The notes below the pieces were generated by a model, which saw only the letters and a program-made list of their open reading frames with translations, was not told the DNA's origin and made no database searches. The translations under genes were made by a program, and so were the position numbers. Below, in pieces: positions 33,935 through 44,427 of a DNA stretch of 64,000 nucleotides. The number at the start of each line of letters is the position of its first letter. Position 1 is the first letter of the stretch. Source of the stretch: an uncultured Schlesneria sp. (GTDB lineage Bacteria; Planctomycetota; Planctomycetia; Planctomycetales; Planctomycetaceae); contig CAIQIR010000127.1 of assembly GCA_903871875.1 (NCBI GenBank), positions 42,890 to 106,889 on the forward strand, written 5' to 3'.

Positions 33935-35128
33935 GTGAACCGACGGTTGTTGCCCTTGGTGTTCGCATTCTGTTGCTTCGCATGGCTATCCTGCGAACAA
34001 GTCTGTCAGGCTCAATTGTCGGCCAAGCCTTTTGAGGCCGCGTCGCACGCGTCTTTTAAACCTCGCGAATTAGCGAAACTGGCCGTCATCGTTTCTGCGG
34101 ATGACAAGAACCCCGATGTTCCCCTGGACGAGGCTCGATTTGTCGAGGACATGTTCGTGGAGGCGCTGTTGCAGAAGGGCCATGTCGTTGTCGCGAAGTC
34201 CGATATCAAGCCGGCGCTGCAGGGACTGGATCTTTCCAAATTCGCACTGAACGACAGCACCGCAGTCGCGGTGGGAAAACTGATCGACGTACCCGCGGTG
34301 CTTGTCATTAAGATTGGCGACTTCAGCACGAAGCAGCAAATGGACCGGAGAAAGGGCTTTCAAGTCTCAATGGCCCACACCACGATCAGTGCCCGGCTGG
34401 TGGATGCAGAATCAGGTACTCTCTGGTGGCAAGGTAACAGCTCGCTTGCCGAGCCGATCAAAGTCCGCGGTGAGCAACTGGTCGTACTGGCGAAGACCGC
34501 CGAGAAATTGTGTACCGCCTTTCCCGAGAAGAGTTCGGAAAATCTCAATCAAATTGATCCCAAAAATATCCAGAAGCTGGCTTTAATCATGGTCGATCAA
34601 GCTCCTTCGTTGGTGATGTTTCCACGTGCTATCGGAAATCGTGGCGCAAAGAATGACAAGTTGGTGAAGACGCCCAGTGATTCGGATCATCGGCGATTGG
34701 TCGAAGACAAGTTCGGCTTTCTGCTGGCTGACAAAGGTTACTCTCTCGTCACGAAGCCCGATCTGGAAGCGGTCGCGAAGGAGAAGCCCTTTCAGCAATC
34801 TGGATTGACAGAAGAGAATGCCACGGAATTCGGAAAGATTCTGGATGTTCCCGCGGTGATGTTCGTCAGAATGACCGAATACGATGCGGAGAAGCAAAAG
34901 AACACGGGACGAAGTTCTCACACGTTCGCGGTTGCCGCGATCGGGGTTCGGGTCATCAGCGTGGAAACCGGTCAGGTGTTGTGGTGCCGCGCACGGACCG
35001 AGGAACAGGAAATACAAGGAGCGGTGGTCGACACGGCGCCGCTATTCAACAAAGTGGTCAAAAAGATCGGTGATCTGTTCCCGGATGGCAAACTGGCGAA
35101 GCAGTCCCCTGCCACGAGTTCTCAGTGA
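33935..35128 (+). CDS. secreted protein with two CsgG/LpoB-like repeat domains
   Basis: 397 aa with a Sec signal peptide (residues about 5-27, ending CQAQ) and two similar domains, about residues 46-195 and 213-380. Each runs VEDxFxxxLLxKGxxxVxKxD, then a loop, then GKxxDVPAVxxxxxxxxD, then an xxARLxxxxTGxxLW-like strand (SARLVDAESGTLWW and GVRVISVETGQVLW). This pattern of a helix near ALL(Q/A)xKG and a DVPAV strand recalls the CsgG, LpoB and GNA1162 fold of periplasmic lipoproteins, but no lipobox is clear. GTG start with AAGGAG 8 bases upstream. Possibly a periplasmic assembly factor. Not placed in a named family. Confidence 0.75.
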   Translation: MNRRLLPLVFAFCCFAWLSCEQVCQAQLSAKPFEAASHASFKPRELAKLAVIVSADDKNPDVPLDEARFVEDMFVEALLQKGHVVVAKSDIKPALQGLDLSKFALNDSTAVAVGKLIDVPAVLVIKIGDFSTKQQMDRRKGFQVSMAHTTISARLVDAESGTLWWQGNSSLAEPIKVRGEQLVVLAKTAEKLCTAFPEKSSENLNQIDPKNIQKLALIMVDQAPSLVMFPRAIGNRGAKNDKLVKTPSDSDHRRLVEDKFGFLLADKGYSLVTKPDLEAVAKEKPFQQSGLTEENATEFGKILDVPAVMFVRMTEYDAEKQKNTGRSSHTFAVAAIGVRVISVETGQVLWCRARTEEQEIQGAVVDTAPLFNKVVKKIGDLFPDGKLAKQSPATSSQ

Positions 35129-35257
35129 TAAATTGCTGCGGACGCCTTTTGTCCACTTCGCGTCAGGCTTTCTTGCCGTACGGGAAAGTCGCCAGCACAC
35201 GTTGTCGATGCGCTAAGGGGGCCGGAACAACGCCTCGGAGTGCTGGAGTCCCAGGCA

Positions 35258-38200
35258 TCAATCACCTTTTGGTCCGCCGTTGGATTTGCCCGCCAGTGAT
35301 TCGAAATAGAGTTCGATTGCTTTGCGGTACTGCTCGGGCGGCAAGTTTCCGCGGCCCTGTCGCAGATGGTCTTCCAACTTCGAACCGAGAGTGTCCCATT
35401 TGCGTTCCGGTTTATTCGCAACGCCATTCTTGTCTGCGCCGCTCTTCGCTGTCATCTGCTTGCGTACGGATCCTTCAAATTGCTTGCGAAGTTTTTCGGC
35501 CTGCTGTCCGGCTTGTTTCGACTGTGCCATTTGAGCATTCGGTTGCAGTGACCGCCTTCCCGAACCAGATCCCTTTCCGCCGCCCGAACCCGGATTCGAT
35601 CCTGGTTTGAACCAGTCTTTTTCGATCACCAGATTGGAGGGGCGGCAGCACGGGATGCCCAATGCCTCGGCGGCGCGAGCTTCGTCGTCGAGCATTGCCA
35701 ACAGATCCTCCAACGGCGGGGGTTGTAGGTCATCCGGCAGTTCTGGTTTCGGGTTGAATGCCAGCGAATCCAGGTGTTTGATGATCCCATCCATGACTTC
35801 GTCCAGCTGCTTCTCTGCTGTGGAAAACTGCTCGATCGCGACCGTTTGATGTTTCACGGCGTCCGGAATCTCGTTGCCATTCAAACTGATTTGCGATTCC
35901 TCCAGTTCGGGAATCAGATCTTCTTCCATCGTCTTCAAAAAGTTGCTGGCAAGCTCGGCCAGTTCGACGCTGATTCCCTGGCACTGGGCGTTCAAGCTGG
36001 TGAGTTTTCGACTGAGGGTCATCGTATCGACTGTAATTCGGTGCTGATCCACTTCCGCGGCCAGATGATCTTCTCCCGATTCCATCGCCTGTTCTTTGAC
36101 AATCCAACCAGAGACTTCGGTAATCAGTTTTTCGGTGTCCTGAAGTCGATTGGCGATGTGTGTTGGCATTTTCGGATCGAGATTGTTGTTGAGCAGATCG
36201 GGAAGAGTTCTTTCCCACTCGAGCAGTTGTTCGTAAAGAGCTTCGCCCGTCTCAAGAGCCTGACGGTTATCTTTGTTGCGGGATTGTTTTGCCAGTTCCG
36301 ACGCGGTGGCGACCAGCTTCACACCTTTGGCTTTGAACACCGCGAGATCGCCCTGGTTGACGTCCATTTCCAACGGCGTCCAGACGACGTAATTGTCGAG
36401 CAATTGCGAGGTCTCTTCGGCGATTTGGGCGGCTAATTCGGCTCGTTTGAGCAGACGGTTCTTCAATTCGAACTTGCCCTCGGGCTGATCGGCCGGTGGA
36501 AGTCCTTCCGTCGTCTCCGAGAGCAATTCCCGCTGACGGCCGTTCAGCAGCGTTAATTGATCCCGAAGCGTGGTTGCTTCCAGCCGACTACGAGCCATGA
36601 AACGTTCTAGCAAACGAGGATCCTGCGACAGCAACTTGGCCAGTTCGGCCTGGATTTCCAATTTCTTTTTCAGCAATTCTTGAAGCTTAGCGAGGAATTC
36701 ATCCGTCAGTTCCAGCTCCATGAACGCCCGCTCTTTCGGGTTCAGATTGGGCTTCTGGGCGGTCAGCATTGCAAATGTTCCTTCGAGAAACATCTGGTGC
36801 ATCTTTTGGATTCGGGTCATCGTCTCGGCCAGCTTCTGGTTCAGTTTCACCGCCTCGTATTCACGAGTTAACTTTTCCAGCAACTCGATCGCTCGCTGGA
36901 TATGAACGAGGGACGCTGTCAGATCTTCGGGCTTACAAGGTGCGTCAAGTAATGTGACACCCTGCAAATGGCTGCGAGCCGGCTGAATGTGCAATTGAGA
37001 GATATCTTGCAGTTGCAGGCCGATGAAGGCGTAAGGAGTCTCGTTGGTTTTGGTTGTCAGTTCTTTGACTTGCTTCTCTGACAACTCCAAAAATCCGTCC
37101 CCTTTGCGAACAGGAACGCTGTCGGCCGGCTTCCAGTCCGGCAAGGCCGTTGCTCGATCGGCGACCGGTTGCAAAGTGTCTCGCGCTTGGCCCAGAGTTT
37201 TCTTCAGCTCCTTAAGAACGGGATCGATTTCGATTTGAAGTTTATCGAGAACCTGTGAGGCAAATGATCCGGCCCATTCGTCGATGGTGATTTTACGTCG
37301 CGAACAACTGGTGCATTGACCTGCAGGCGTGTCGAGTTCTCGTTTGGACATCAAGAAATCTGGTCGAGGTTTTCCGTTGACTTCGCCCTTCGGCTCTTCG
37401 TTCGGCGGAGAGTCTTTGGTGGAATCGGGAACCCATTGATTGCCGCCGCCCGCCTGCTGCCGGGGATCTTCGCTTTCTGGTTTGTCTTCCGAGAACTCCG
37501 ATTTGTCGTCGTTTTGGGGTGGCTTGGCTGCTCGAGCTGCCTGGGCTTGCTGCCGGGAGTTCGGTGCTTCGTCGGGTGACTCGGGAGAATCATCGCTCGG
37601 AGACTGACTGTTTGAAGCAAGGGCCGGATCATTTTTTTGATCGTTGGATGGCCGTGAATCGGCGACGTTTTTCTGGGGTGAGTTCGCTTGGTCCGGTTGT
37701 TCTACTTTCGCTGGTTCGGATGGCGTGGTTGTGGAATCGCCCGGTTGTTGGGTCGTCGCCTTGTCTTTCGTGTCATAGACCCGAATCGCATACGTCAATT
37801 GCTCGCCGTGCTTCAGGTTGAAGTCCTGCAGGTTCAGTTCTGTCTGGGCATGGATCGACTTCTCACCCGTTTGGTCGCCGAGCGGGATTGGAATGGTCTT
37901 CAGTTCCTCCGCACCTTCTTTCGACGCATCGAAAATGACCAGCTCTGCTTTCGAGATGCCTAAATCATCTTTGGCGTCAAACGAAATTGTCACAGAATCA
38001 TCGGGGCGGACAGCGACTTCATTTGTGGGAGTGGCGACATCAACGGTCGGAGCCTGGTCTCGGAAGACGACAATCTCGCATCGCGGCGGCTGCAGATTCT
38101 GCAGGCCGTCCTGGCTGATCAGAATGGGTGTGAATGCGAAGGTCTCATCGAGCACCAGTTCCCAGCAATATTGGTTCGAATCACTGGCCGCGAGCGAAAT

Positions 38201-39259
38201 ATCGGCTTTGTTGTCTTGCCGCAATACGAGCGAGCTCAGGGGAATGCTCGGTTCGATTTGCAGGATCAGGCGACTGCCTTGCAAGGCCTTGATCGATTTC
38301 GGCAGCCCATCCTGATGCAGTTCCGGCAGCCTGGAATAAGCGGGTGGCGTGATTTGAAAATCAACCATTTTCATTGAGGGGCGTTCGGCCATTCGAACCG
38401 TATGCCAAGCGGTTTGACCGTCGCCTGATCGAAATCGATAGGCAAACGACGTTTGCAGGTTTTTGATGGGAAAAGCAAATCGTGTGGGATCTCCGTTCAG
38501 AGCGTCCAACGCCACGATTTCCTCGTTACCGCTCTCACGGCGAATGGAGATTTCGGCCTTGGTTTGCAGTCGTCCCGCGACAGTTGCCTCCAGTTTCAGA
38601 TTTGAGCCGCGCGGCTGAACGACATCCCCCGATTCCGCGTTAATCTGTGTCAGGCTGATGACCGATTGAGGCGCGAGAAATCGTCGAACCAGAACGGTCA
38701 CATGACCAGGGTCGATCAACAGCGCGATCGTCCACAAACCGGCGACGGCTCCCAATCCGGCAAGTGCCAGGTTGAGTTCTTTCCCCATCCGAATCTGTTG
38801 GGGCAGGACGATATGTTCGAGTTGAGCCGCTTCTTCAGCGACCCGGCGGATAAAGGTTTCGGAGCCTCGCAATTCCGGCGCTGCCTGCGTTGACGAGAAT
38901 TCGGTGACCGAGGTCCAGCGTTCCTGTAACTGAGGAAGTTGTTCGTCAATCTGGCGAGCCGCTTCGAGTTTCGACACGCGTCGAAAGGCCATCATTCCCA
39001 GACAAATCACTGAAAGCGAGGCGATCGTGATCAGCGAAGCGAACGTCAACTGAGTTCGCTGGGCCGGCTCGAAGAGCACCAGGGCCCAGTCGATGCCGAT
39101 CGCGGCCAGCAGGACGACCCCTGCCGCCGCCAACGAAATGATGGCACCACTGACAAGACGCGTCCCTCGGGTACGATTAACGACGTTGGAAATTTTTTCC
39201 GCCACGACAGTGGGAACCAGACGATCGGCGGCCCAATGATCTAAATCACGTGTTGCCAT
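35258..39259 (-). CDS. 1333-aa membrane protein with long coiled-coil regions, last gene of the MoxR/Bat operon
   Basis: Two membrane helices near the N-terminus (about residues 35-55 and 70-90), a juxtamembrane KLEAARQIDEQLPQLQERW, a third hydrophobic segment near 175-195, and beta-rich extracytoplasmic domains to about residue 500. A Pro/Ser/Gln-rich disordered region with DDSPESPDEAPNSRQQAQ follows, then a CTSCSRRK Cys pair, and finally some 500 residues of helical coiled coil (KLQELLKKKLEIQAELAKLL) and a Gly/Ser-rich tail. It resembles the large DUF4175-type partners found in MoxR/DUF58/VWA operons of other phyla; this is by architecture and context. Start at ATG 39259 (GAGGAA upstream); the frame is open to 39319. 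Confidence 0.78.
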   Translation of the reverse strand: MATRDLDHWAADRLVPTVVAEKISNVVNRTRGTRLVSGAIISLAAAGVVLLAAIGIDWALVLFEPAQRTQLTFASLITIASLSVICLGMMAFRRVSKLEAARQIDEQLPQLQERWTSVTEFSSTQAAPELRGSETFIRRVAEEAAQLEHIVLPQQIRMGKELNLALAGLGAVAGLWTIALLIDPGHVTVLVRRFLAPQSVISLTQINAESGDVVQPRGSNLKLEATVAGRLQTKAEISIRRESGNEEIVALDALNGDPTRFAFPIKNLQTSFAYRFRSGDGQTAWHTVRMAERPSMKMVDFQITPPAYSRLPELHQDGLPKSIKALQGSRLILQIEPSIPLSSLVLRQDNKADISLAASDSNQYCWELVLDETFAFTPILISQDGLQNLQPPRCEIVVFRDQAPTVDVATPTNEVAVRPDDSVTISFDAKDDLGISKAELVIFDASKEGAEELKTIPIPLGDQTGEKSIHAQTELNLQDFNLKHGEQLTYAIRVYDTKDKATTQQPGDSTTTPSEPAKVEQPDQANSPQKNVADSRPSNDQKNDPALASNSQSPSDDSPESPDEAPNSRQQAQAARAAKPPQNDDKSEFSEDKPESEDPRQQAGGGNQWVPDSTKDSPPNEEPKGEVNGKPRPDFLMSKRELDTPAGQCTSCSRRKITIDEWAGSFASQVLDKLQIEIDPVLKELKKTLGQARDTLQPVADRATALPDWKPADSVPVRKGDGFLELSEKQVKELTTKTNETPYAFIGLQLQDISQLHIQPARSHLQGVTLLDAPCKPEDLTASLVHIQRAIELLEKLTREYEAVKLNQKLAETMTRIQKMHQMFLEGTFAMLTAQKPNLNPKERAFMELELTDEFLAKLQELLKKKLEIQAELAKLLSQDPRLLERFMARSRLEATTLRDQLTLLNGRQRELLSETTEGLPPADQPEGKFELKNRLLKRAELAAQIAEETSQLLDNYVVWTPLEMDVNQGDLAVFKAKGVKLVATASELAKQSRNKDNRQALETGEALYEQLLEWERTLPDLLNNNLDPKMPTHIANRLQDTEKLITEVSGWIVKEQAMESGEDHLAAEVDQHRITVDTMTLSRKLTSLNAQCQGISVELAELASNFLKTMEEDLIPELEESQISLNGNEIPDAVKHQTVAIEQFSTAEKQLDEVMDGIIKHLDSLAFNPKPELPDDLQPPPLEDLLAMLDDEARAAEALGIPCCRPSNLVIEKDWFKPGSNPGSGGGKGSGSGRRSLQPNAQMAQSKQAGQQAEKLRKQFEGSVRKQMTAKSGADKNGVANKPERKWDTLGSKLEDHLRQGRGNLPPEQYRKAIELYFESLAGKSNGGPKGD

Positions 39260-39331
39260 CTTGGTTATTCCTCTGTTTAAGTTGCCGGATCGGTCACCAG
39301 CGACCAGAAAGTACATCAATATCGGTCAGAC

Positions 39332-42106
39332 TCACGCAAGCCCAACTTGTTTTCGTATCAGCCATTCCACGGTCAAACAGCCCAGCATGACCCACAGACA
39401 CCACCAGCGATTCCAGAGGGGTGTCTTTTGAGACGTTTCGACAACGCGAGGTTGCAACGAAACGGCATGGGTCAATTCCGCCAAGGCCGTCGGTTCGAGA
39501 ACCGTTCCGCCTGTCTGTTCGGCCAGATGTTCCATCAGCGGACGATCGGCCCGCGGATCGATCAGTTCCCGATCAAGCCCCGATTCGAACGCAATTTGAA
39601 TTTGTACCGGATCGACGTATTTCTCGGCTTTCAACAGCCGCTCGACGTCAGGCCCCCGTGCTCGTAAGGCATATTTGTCGGCGTCATTAGTGGCAAATGA
39701 TCCCAGATAACGGCCGGGAACCTTCGGATCCGCCACCAAACTGATGTTAGAGATGACGTCGCCGGATTTGATGACGTCCACTTCCGGTGTCGCATTGACG
39801 ACGGGATGCCCTTCGGCATCGGTCAGTTCGACGGTCAATTGCGCCGCGTCTCCATTGTCGTAGTGCGACTTGTCCGCCAGCAGCTTGACGCTTTTCGATC
39901 CCGTAAACATCGAGCGTGAGATGATCCAGCGGACCATTTGGCCCCAGAAGCGGTGGTGGTATTTGTCTCCATTCCGATTTCGCAAGTGGTAAGTTGTCGG
40001 CGAGGAAAAATAGGCGACCCGCCCTGCCCCGACCGTCTGCCAGCAGAGAAAGGCGGGTGAATCCCACTTTGAAGACGTACCACCTGAGGCCACTGCGTTC
40101 AGCAAGACCTGGCTGTTTGGCTTTGGCTTGTGGTAGTTCGAGAGGAAATAAATCGGCAACGATGCACAGGATTGACGCCAGATTTCTTCGGTGGATGGTA
40201 AATCTTCCACCAAAAGCATGGCGTCGGCCGTTCTTCCTTCTGCGGTGAGTTCCACGCGATAGCCCTGTGGATCTGGTGAGAATCTCGGATCGACTTCCAC
40301 TGGCAGCAGTTGCTCGAGTGGTTCGCGAGCAAACGCCTGTGGCATACTGTTTTGCCCGGCGATAATGATCAGGCTGCCGCCCCGCTGCGTGATGTATTCT
40401 CGTAAGGCTTCCTGGCTTTGCTGACTGAATTGTCGCGGAGAAACATCACCCAGAATCACGACACGATAGTCGCTCCATTCCTGCACTGTTTCGGGGAACT
40501 GATGGCTCTTTTTTCGTCGGCCGGTGCCCACGGCGTGTGGCGCAAATTTCAGTTGATCCAACTCGACTTTGTCCTGTCGATTGAACAGATTGACCAGATA
40601 TTGATATTCCCATCGTGACTGTCCATCGGCCAGCAGAATTCTTAGTTCCGCGTCGGCCACTTCAACCGCGACCGATCTCGAGTTGTTCTCCGTGGAATTT
40701 TCGTCGTCCAATTTTTCAACGACGACGGTGAAGACTCGTCGACCTGAAATCTCCGTAGGGATTTCGAAGCGGAACCGCTGGTCATCTTGATCGGTTTTGA
40801 ACGAGACTGTTTTCGATTGGACGACTTTGTCCGATTCGATCAGGTGGATCTCGCAACTTTCGCCAAGGCACCGATGTGCAGTGACAATTCCTTCGATCAG
40901 AATCTTGTCCTTCTGAATCACCGAAGTCGGAGCGTGAATGTGATGCAGAATGACGTCGCGCTTTCTCTCTCCGTGACCGATCGGTACGAAGTACACCGGC
41001 AGACGCAATTGAGACACCAGATCTCGAGGGTCATCAGGGGACTGCACCGTATGGCGTCCGTCAGTCAGAATGACCGCCGCGGCGATTTCTTCTTTTCCCG
41101 CGTCGTCCCGAATTTGCTTCAAGAGGTCCGCCAAGTCCGTTCCACGAACAACGCGGGAGTCAGTTAGTGGCGATTCGTTTCCGTTCAGCAAGGGCTCCCA
41201 ATTGTCGAGCGGCAGCGGCGTCACGTGTTGAGAGAATTGAGACAACTGGACCCGAAAGAAGTTGTTCCCCGCTTTCAACCACTCGGACAGTCCCTGTTTC
41301 AGTGCCGGAGTGACGCGTTGCAGACGAGTGGGAACATCGGTGGGATGTGACGTCGATACGACATCGAGCGAAGCTTGCGCCAACGCCTCCGCCAGAATCT
41401 GGCAACGGACAATGAATTGATCGATGTGTTGGGTCAATCGTTGCAGTCGCTGATCTCGATCGCCCGGATCGCTGCCTGTAATCCAGGCCGACTCGGCGAG
41501 CATGGGACGCAGTTCGGTTCCGAGTAGTTGCCGTAGCTGTTGATAGAGAACTTGCTGCTCCGGTGGAAGCCCCTGTTTTAGGGGGGCCGATTCGAGCCAT
41601 TCGTCACACTTTTTTGCCAGCCGTTGCCAGTTGGTCGCAATTTCCTGCCGCTCTTCCGGGGACGCCTGTTGTTCGATCGAATCGACAAGTCGGGCTGTCT
41701 GCCGTTTGAGGGCCGACGCAAAGAACACGACTCGATCGGCCGCGGTGAGGGAGTGTTCCTGGTAATCAGCGGCCATCTGCCAGCGCCGATCCGAAAGGTG
41801 TTCGGGCTGATCCTGAATTTGCATACTGCTACTGGTGTCGACGTAGACCGCCAATGTTCTTGGAAACGTTTCTTTCTGCGTGAGCACCGTCGTCGGGCCC
41901 AGAATCATCCAGGTCAACACTCCGGCGACGGTCATTCGCAACAGCAGGAAAAAGAATCCCCAGCGAAGTTGTGACACCCGTCCTTCTCGCATCAGTTGCC
42001 AGACGATCCAGACCAGGCAGAATGCGCAGGCGGTGATCAGAAACCCCATGCTCCACGGGGTGTCAAATTCGAAGTGCCGGCTGGTTTGTAGTTGAGGTGT
42101 GAGCAT
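39332..42106 (-). CDS. VWA-domain membrane protein with GATase-like domain
   Basis: 924 aa. Two N-terminal membrane helices (about residues 19-39 and 47-70) are followed by a VWA domain with MIDAS DTSSS at residues 90-94. An Ig-like beta domain (EIHLIESDKVVQSK region) leads to a glutamine-amidotransferase-like domain starting LRILLADGQSRWEYQYLVNL and including GGSLIIIAGQNSMP and GAGRVAYFSSPTTYHLR. The last residues form one more membrane helix (WWCLWVMLGCLTVEWLI). It lacks a visible catalytic Cys triad, so the GATase-like part is probably structural. It is 3 bases after the BatA gene stop, so translationally coupled to it. Confidence 0.85.
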   Translation of the reverse strand: MLTPQLQTSRHFEFDTPWSMGFLITACAFCLVWIVWQLMREGRVSQLRWGFFFLLLRMTVAGVLTWMILGPTTVLTQKETFPRTLAVYVDTSSSMQIQDQPEHLSDRRWQMAADYQEHSLTAADRVVFFASALKRQTARLVDSIEQQASPEERQEIATNWQRLAKKCDEWLESAPLKQGLPPEQQVLYQQLRQLLGTELRPMLAESAWITGSDPGDRDQRLQRLTQHIDQFIVRCQILAEALAQASLDVVSTSHPTDVPTRLQRVTPALKQGLSEWLKAGNNFFRVQLSQFSQHVTPLPLDNWEPLLNGNESPLTDSRVVRGTDLADLLKQIRDDAGKEEIAAAVILTDGRHTVQSPDDPRDLVSQLRLPVYFVPIGHGERKRDVILHHIHAPTSVIQKDKILIEGIVTAHRCLGESCEIHLIESDKVVQSKTVSFKTDQDDQRFRFEIPTEISGRRVFTVVVEKLDDENSTENNSRSVAVEVADAELRILLADGQSRWEYQYLVNLFNRQDKVELDQLKFAPHAVGTGRRKKSHQFPETVQEWSDYRVVILGDVSPRQFSQQSQEALREYITQRGGSLIIIAGQNSMPQAFAREPLEQLLPVEVDPRFSPDPQGYRVELTAEGRTADAMLLVEDLPSTEEIWRQSCASLPIYFLSNYHKPKPNSQVLLNAVASGGTSSKWDSPAFLCWQTVGAGRVAYFSSPTTYHLRNRNGDKYHHRFWGQMVRWIISRSMFTGSKSVKLLADKSHYDNGDAAQLTVELTDAEGHPVVNATPEVDVIKSGDVISNISLVADPKVPGRYLGSFATNDADKYALRARGPDVERLLKAEKYVDPVQIQIAFESGLDRELIDPRADRPLMEHLAEQTGGTVLEPTALAELTHAVSLQPRVVETSQKTPLWNRWWCLWVMLGCLTVEWLIRKQVGLA

Positions 42107-42109
42107 GAT

Positions 42110-44392
42110 TCAGTGGTTTCCTCGCGCTCCGAGAATTCGTCCAAACAGACGATCAGTGGCCGTCTGAAGGCCACCGGAATCGGATCGAACACCAAATCGT
42201 TTCGCGGCAATGAATCGCACCAGCCAAAGCTCTGCGAGAAACGCGAGAACAACCATGACCAGTAAGCTCGACCAGAGAGGATCGCCGAGACTATCCCCCT
42301 GGGTTCCCGCCGGCATCGCCAGCGAGGACGCGGGGTTCAGCCGGAACCCCGATGTCGCGTTCCATTTTGCGGTCAACTCGGCCGGCCATTGGGCGAGATT
42401 CGATTCTTCCGCGGTGCGGGCCACGTAATAAGCTTGGGTTTCGTCCTCTTTTCCCTCGATTCGTAAGACCGCTTCATACGGACCAGGCAGTTCCGTCTCG
42501 CGGCTTTGCGTGATCGCTCGATCCCCTTGAGAGAAATTGGTCAGGATCAGCGGGGTTCCCTGGGGGCGATTCAACTGCACTTCGCGAACATGTTCATTGC
42601 CAGGTAGCGAAACTTGCAGCGTGTCGCCCGGCAGCAAATTTCGCGAAATCGCTGTTGGTTGAATCAGGTACCACAACCATTCATGCACCAGTGGGACGAA
42701 GGCTTGCGTCAGCGGCAGGTTGCTCCAGCGGACCCCCATCGGCAAAGCCTGGATGAAGACACGGCCCCGCCCCCAAAAACCTTCGATGGCCAAGGCTTCC
42801 CCTGTTCCCGACTGCAACAGGACGGGAACCTTGCTGGCGGTGGGAGCCGTGGCGAAGGGGAATCGCTGAAACACTTTGACCCGGTCCACGTCCAAACGTT
42901 GAGTGTCGCTGAGCAGAATCGTGGCGGGATGGTCTTTTTCGGGGGGATGAATGGCCAGAAATTCTTCCCGACGATCCAGATCCCCTGCGGATTCGTTGAT
43001 CGGCCAAGGGCACAGTCCCCCGCCGGATCGATAGAACGTCTGATTGAAATTGGCTGGCTGCGTTCGATCGCCCAAGGCCAGCCATAAGCCACCACCCTGC
43101 CGCACGAAGTCGGTTAACTTCTCGACAGCCGCTTCGTCGACGTTCGGCGTATTGGCGAAGACCACAGACCGGAAGCGGGAGAGTGATTGGGTGACGAGTT
43201 CCTGAGGGGTGATCGTGGTGACTCGAAAGACACTCGAAGTTTTCGCCGAGTCTTCTCCGCCGGGATCTTGGCCCAAGGCGGCCAGTAGATATCCCTTGTC
43301 AGTTTTCAACGGGTCACTTTCGGTCGAATCGTCGACCAACAAGATCGGCACTTGATCAATTGTTTCGACGATCAATGTTCGTTCGTTGTCGCTTTTGAGA
43401 TCGTCGGGCACGTCGATGCGGCATTGCAATTGACCGATTCCGGCACGACTGGTCGTTTGTTTGAGCACGACTTGTCGAGATTGTCCCGGACCGATGGGGC
43501 CGACATGGGATTGACCCAAGGACTTGTCGTCGAGACGCCAATTGACGGTCACCCGTTGAATGGAGTCATCGCCGTAATTGTGGATTTCGGCCTCAACCAG
43601 AAACGTTTCGCCGATACCCAGCAGCTGTCGGGCGGTCGACAACTTGTCGACTGCCAGGTTGTGTGAGGCTGCGGAGGTGCCAATCACGTTATCCAGTTCG
43701 ATGGCGGTCGGAATTCGTGACTCGTCGATCAAGCGGCTGATGTTTTGCCAGGCGGCTTGATCTTGTTGTCGCCAGCCTTGCGCTTGTCCGTCACTGATGA
43801 CCACAATCAATCGAGCTGTGGCGCTACGAGGGGGCGTCACGCGCAAGGCGGTTCCCAGGCAGGTCAGCCAATCGGCGGAGGTCTGTGTGACCCCGATTTT
43901 CTGAAGTTCTGCCAAGAGCTGTCGTTTCTGTTCCGTTGTCGCAGGCAGCGATTCGGGCGTCAGCCATTTTCCCCTCCCAATCGTGACCAGTCCCCGAATC
44001 GAGTCGCTCGGCCCCAATTGATCCATCAGTTCCCGGGATTTTTCCAGCAGCGCGTCGAAGGATGTTCGCTCCCCGTCATATTCTCGCTCCATCGACAGCG
44101 AAACATCCCAGACGAAAATGACATCGCGCCCAGCGCCCCGTCCCGATCCGGCTCCCAGCCACAACGGGCGCGCCATGGCCAGGACAATTCCCAGTACGGC
44201 CAAGGTTCGCAGCATCATCAAGATCAAGTCGTCCCAGCGCCAGATCTTTCGCCGCCTGATGCTGCTGTCCATCAGGAATTGCATCGCTCCCCACTTCACC
44301 ACCTCCTGGCGGCGGCGGCTGAGCAGGTGGATCGCGACCGGCACAGCCAGTAGCGGCAATCCCCACAAGAACGCGGCACTCAAAAACGACAT
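42110..44392 (-). CDS. BatA-type VWA membrane protein
   Basis: 760 aa. The N-terminus is the aerotolerance-regulator BatA domain (FLWGLPLLAVPVAIHLLSRR, then a second helix at about 56-76 ending MARPLWLG). The VWA domain follows with MIDAS DVSLS at 96-100 (Asp96, Ser98, Ser100). Next come a beta-rich region and a GATase-like segment (PILLVDDSTESDPLKTDKGY, GGGLWLALGDRTQP), and a final membrane helix near 710-730. Together with MoxR and DUF58 these proteins are thought to form an envelope chaperone or metal-loading system in bacteria; the client in this organism is unknown. GAGG lies upstream of the ATG. Confidence 0.87.
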   Translation of the reverse strand: MSFLSAAFLWGLPLLAVPVAIHLLSRRRQEVVKWGAMQFLMDSSIRRRKIWRWDDLILMMLRTLAVLGIVLAMARPLWLGAGSGRGAGRDVIFVWDVSLSMEREYDGERTSFDALLEKSRELMDQLGPSDSIRGLVTIGRGKWLTPESLPATTEQKRQLLAELQKIGVTQTSADWLTCLGTALRVTPPRSATARLIVVISDGQAQGWRQQDQAAWQNISRLIDESRIPTAIELDNVIGTSAASHNLAVDKLSTARQLLGIGETFLVEAEIHNYGDDSIQRVTVNWRLDDKSLGQSHVGPIGPGQSRQVVLKQTTSRAGIGQLQCRIDVPDDLKSDNERTLIVETIDQVPILLVDDSTESDPLKTDKGYLLAALGQDPGGEDSAKTSSVFRVTTITPQELVTQSLSRFRSVVFANTPNVDEAAVEKLTDFVRQGGGLWLALGDRTQPANFNQTFYRSGGGLCPWPINESAGDLDRREEFLAIHPPEKDHPATILLSDTQRLDVDRVKVFQRFPFATAPTASKVPVLLQSGTGEALAIEGFWGRGRVFIQALPMGVRWSNLPLTQAFVPLVHEWLWYLIQPTAISRNLLPGDTLQVSLPGNEHVREVQLNRPQGTPLILTNFSQGDRAITQSRETELPGPYEAVLRIEGKEDETQAYYVARTAEESNLAQWPAELTAKWNATSGFRLNPASSLAMPAGTQGDSLGDPLWSSLLVMVVLAFLAELWLVRFIAAKRFGVRSDSGGLQTATDRLFGRILGARGNH

Positions 44393-44427
44393 CGGGTTCG
44401 AATCCTCTGTTGCAGACAGGTGAAGAC

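Noticed and set aside
39332..42106. Active class I glutamine amidotransferase
   Set aside because: The fold pattern is visible but no Cys-His-Glu triad is seen, so only a GATase-like domain is called.
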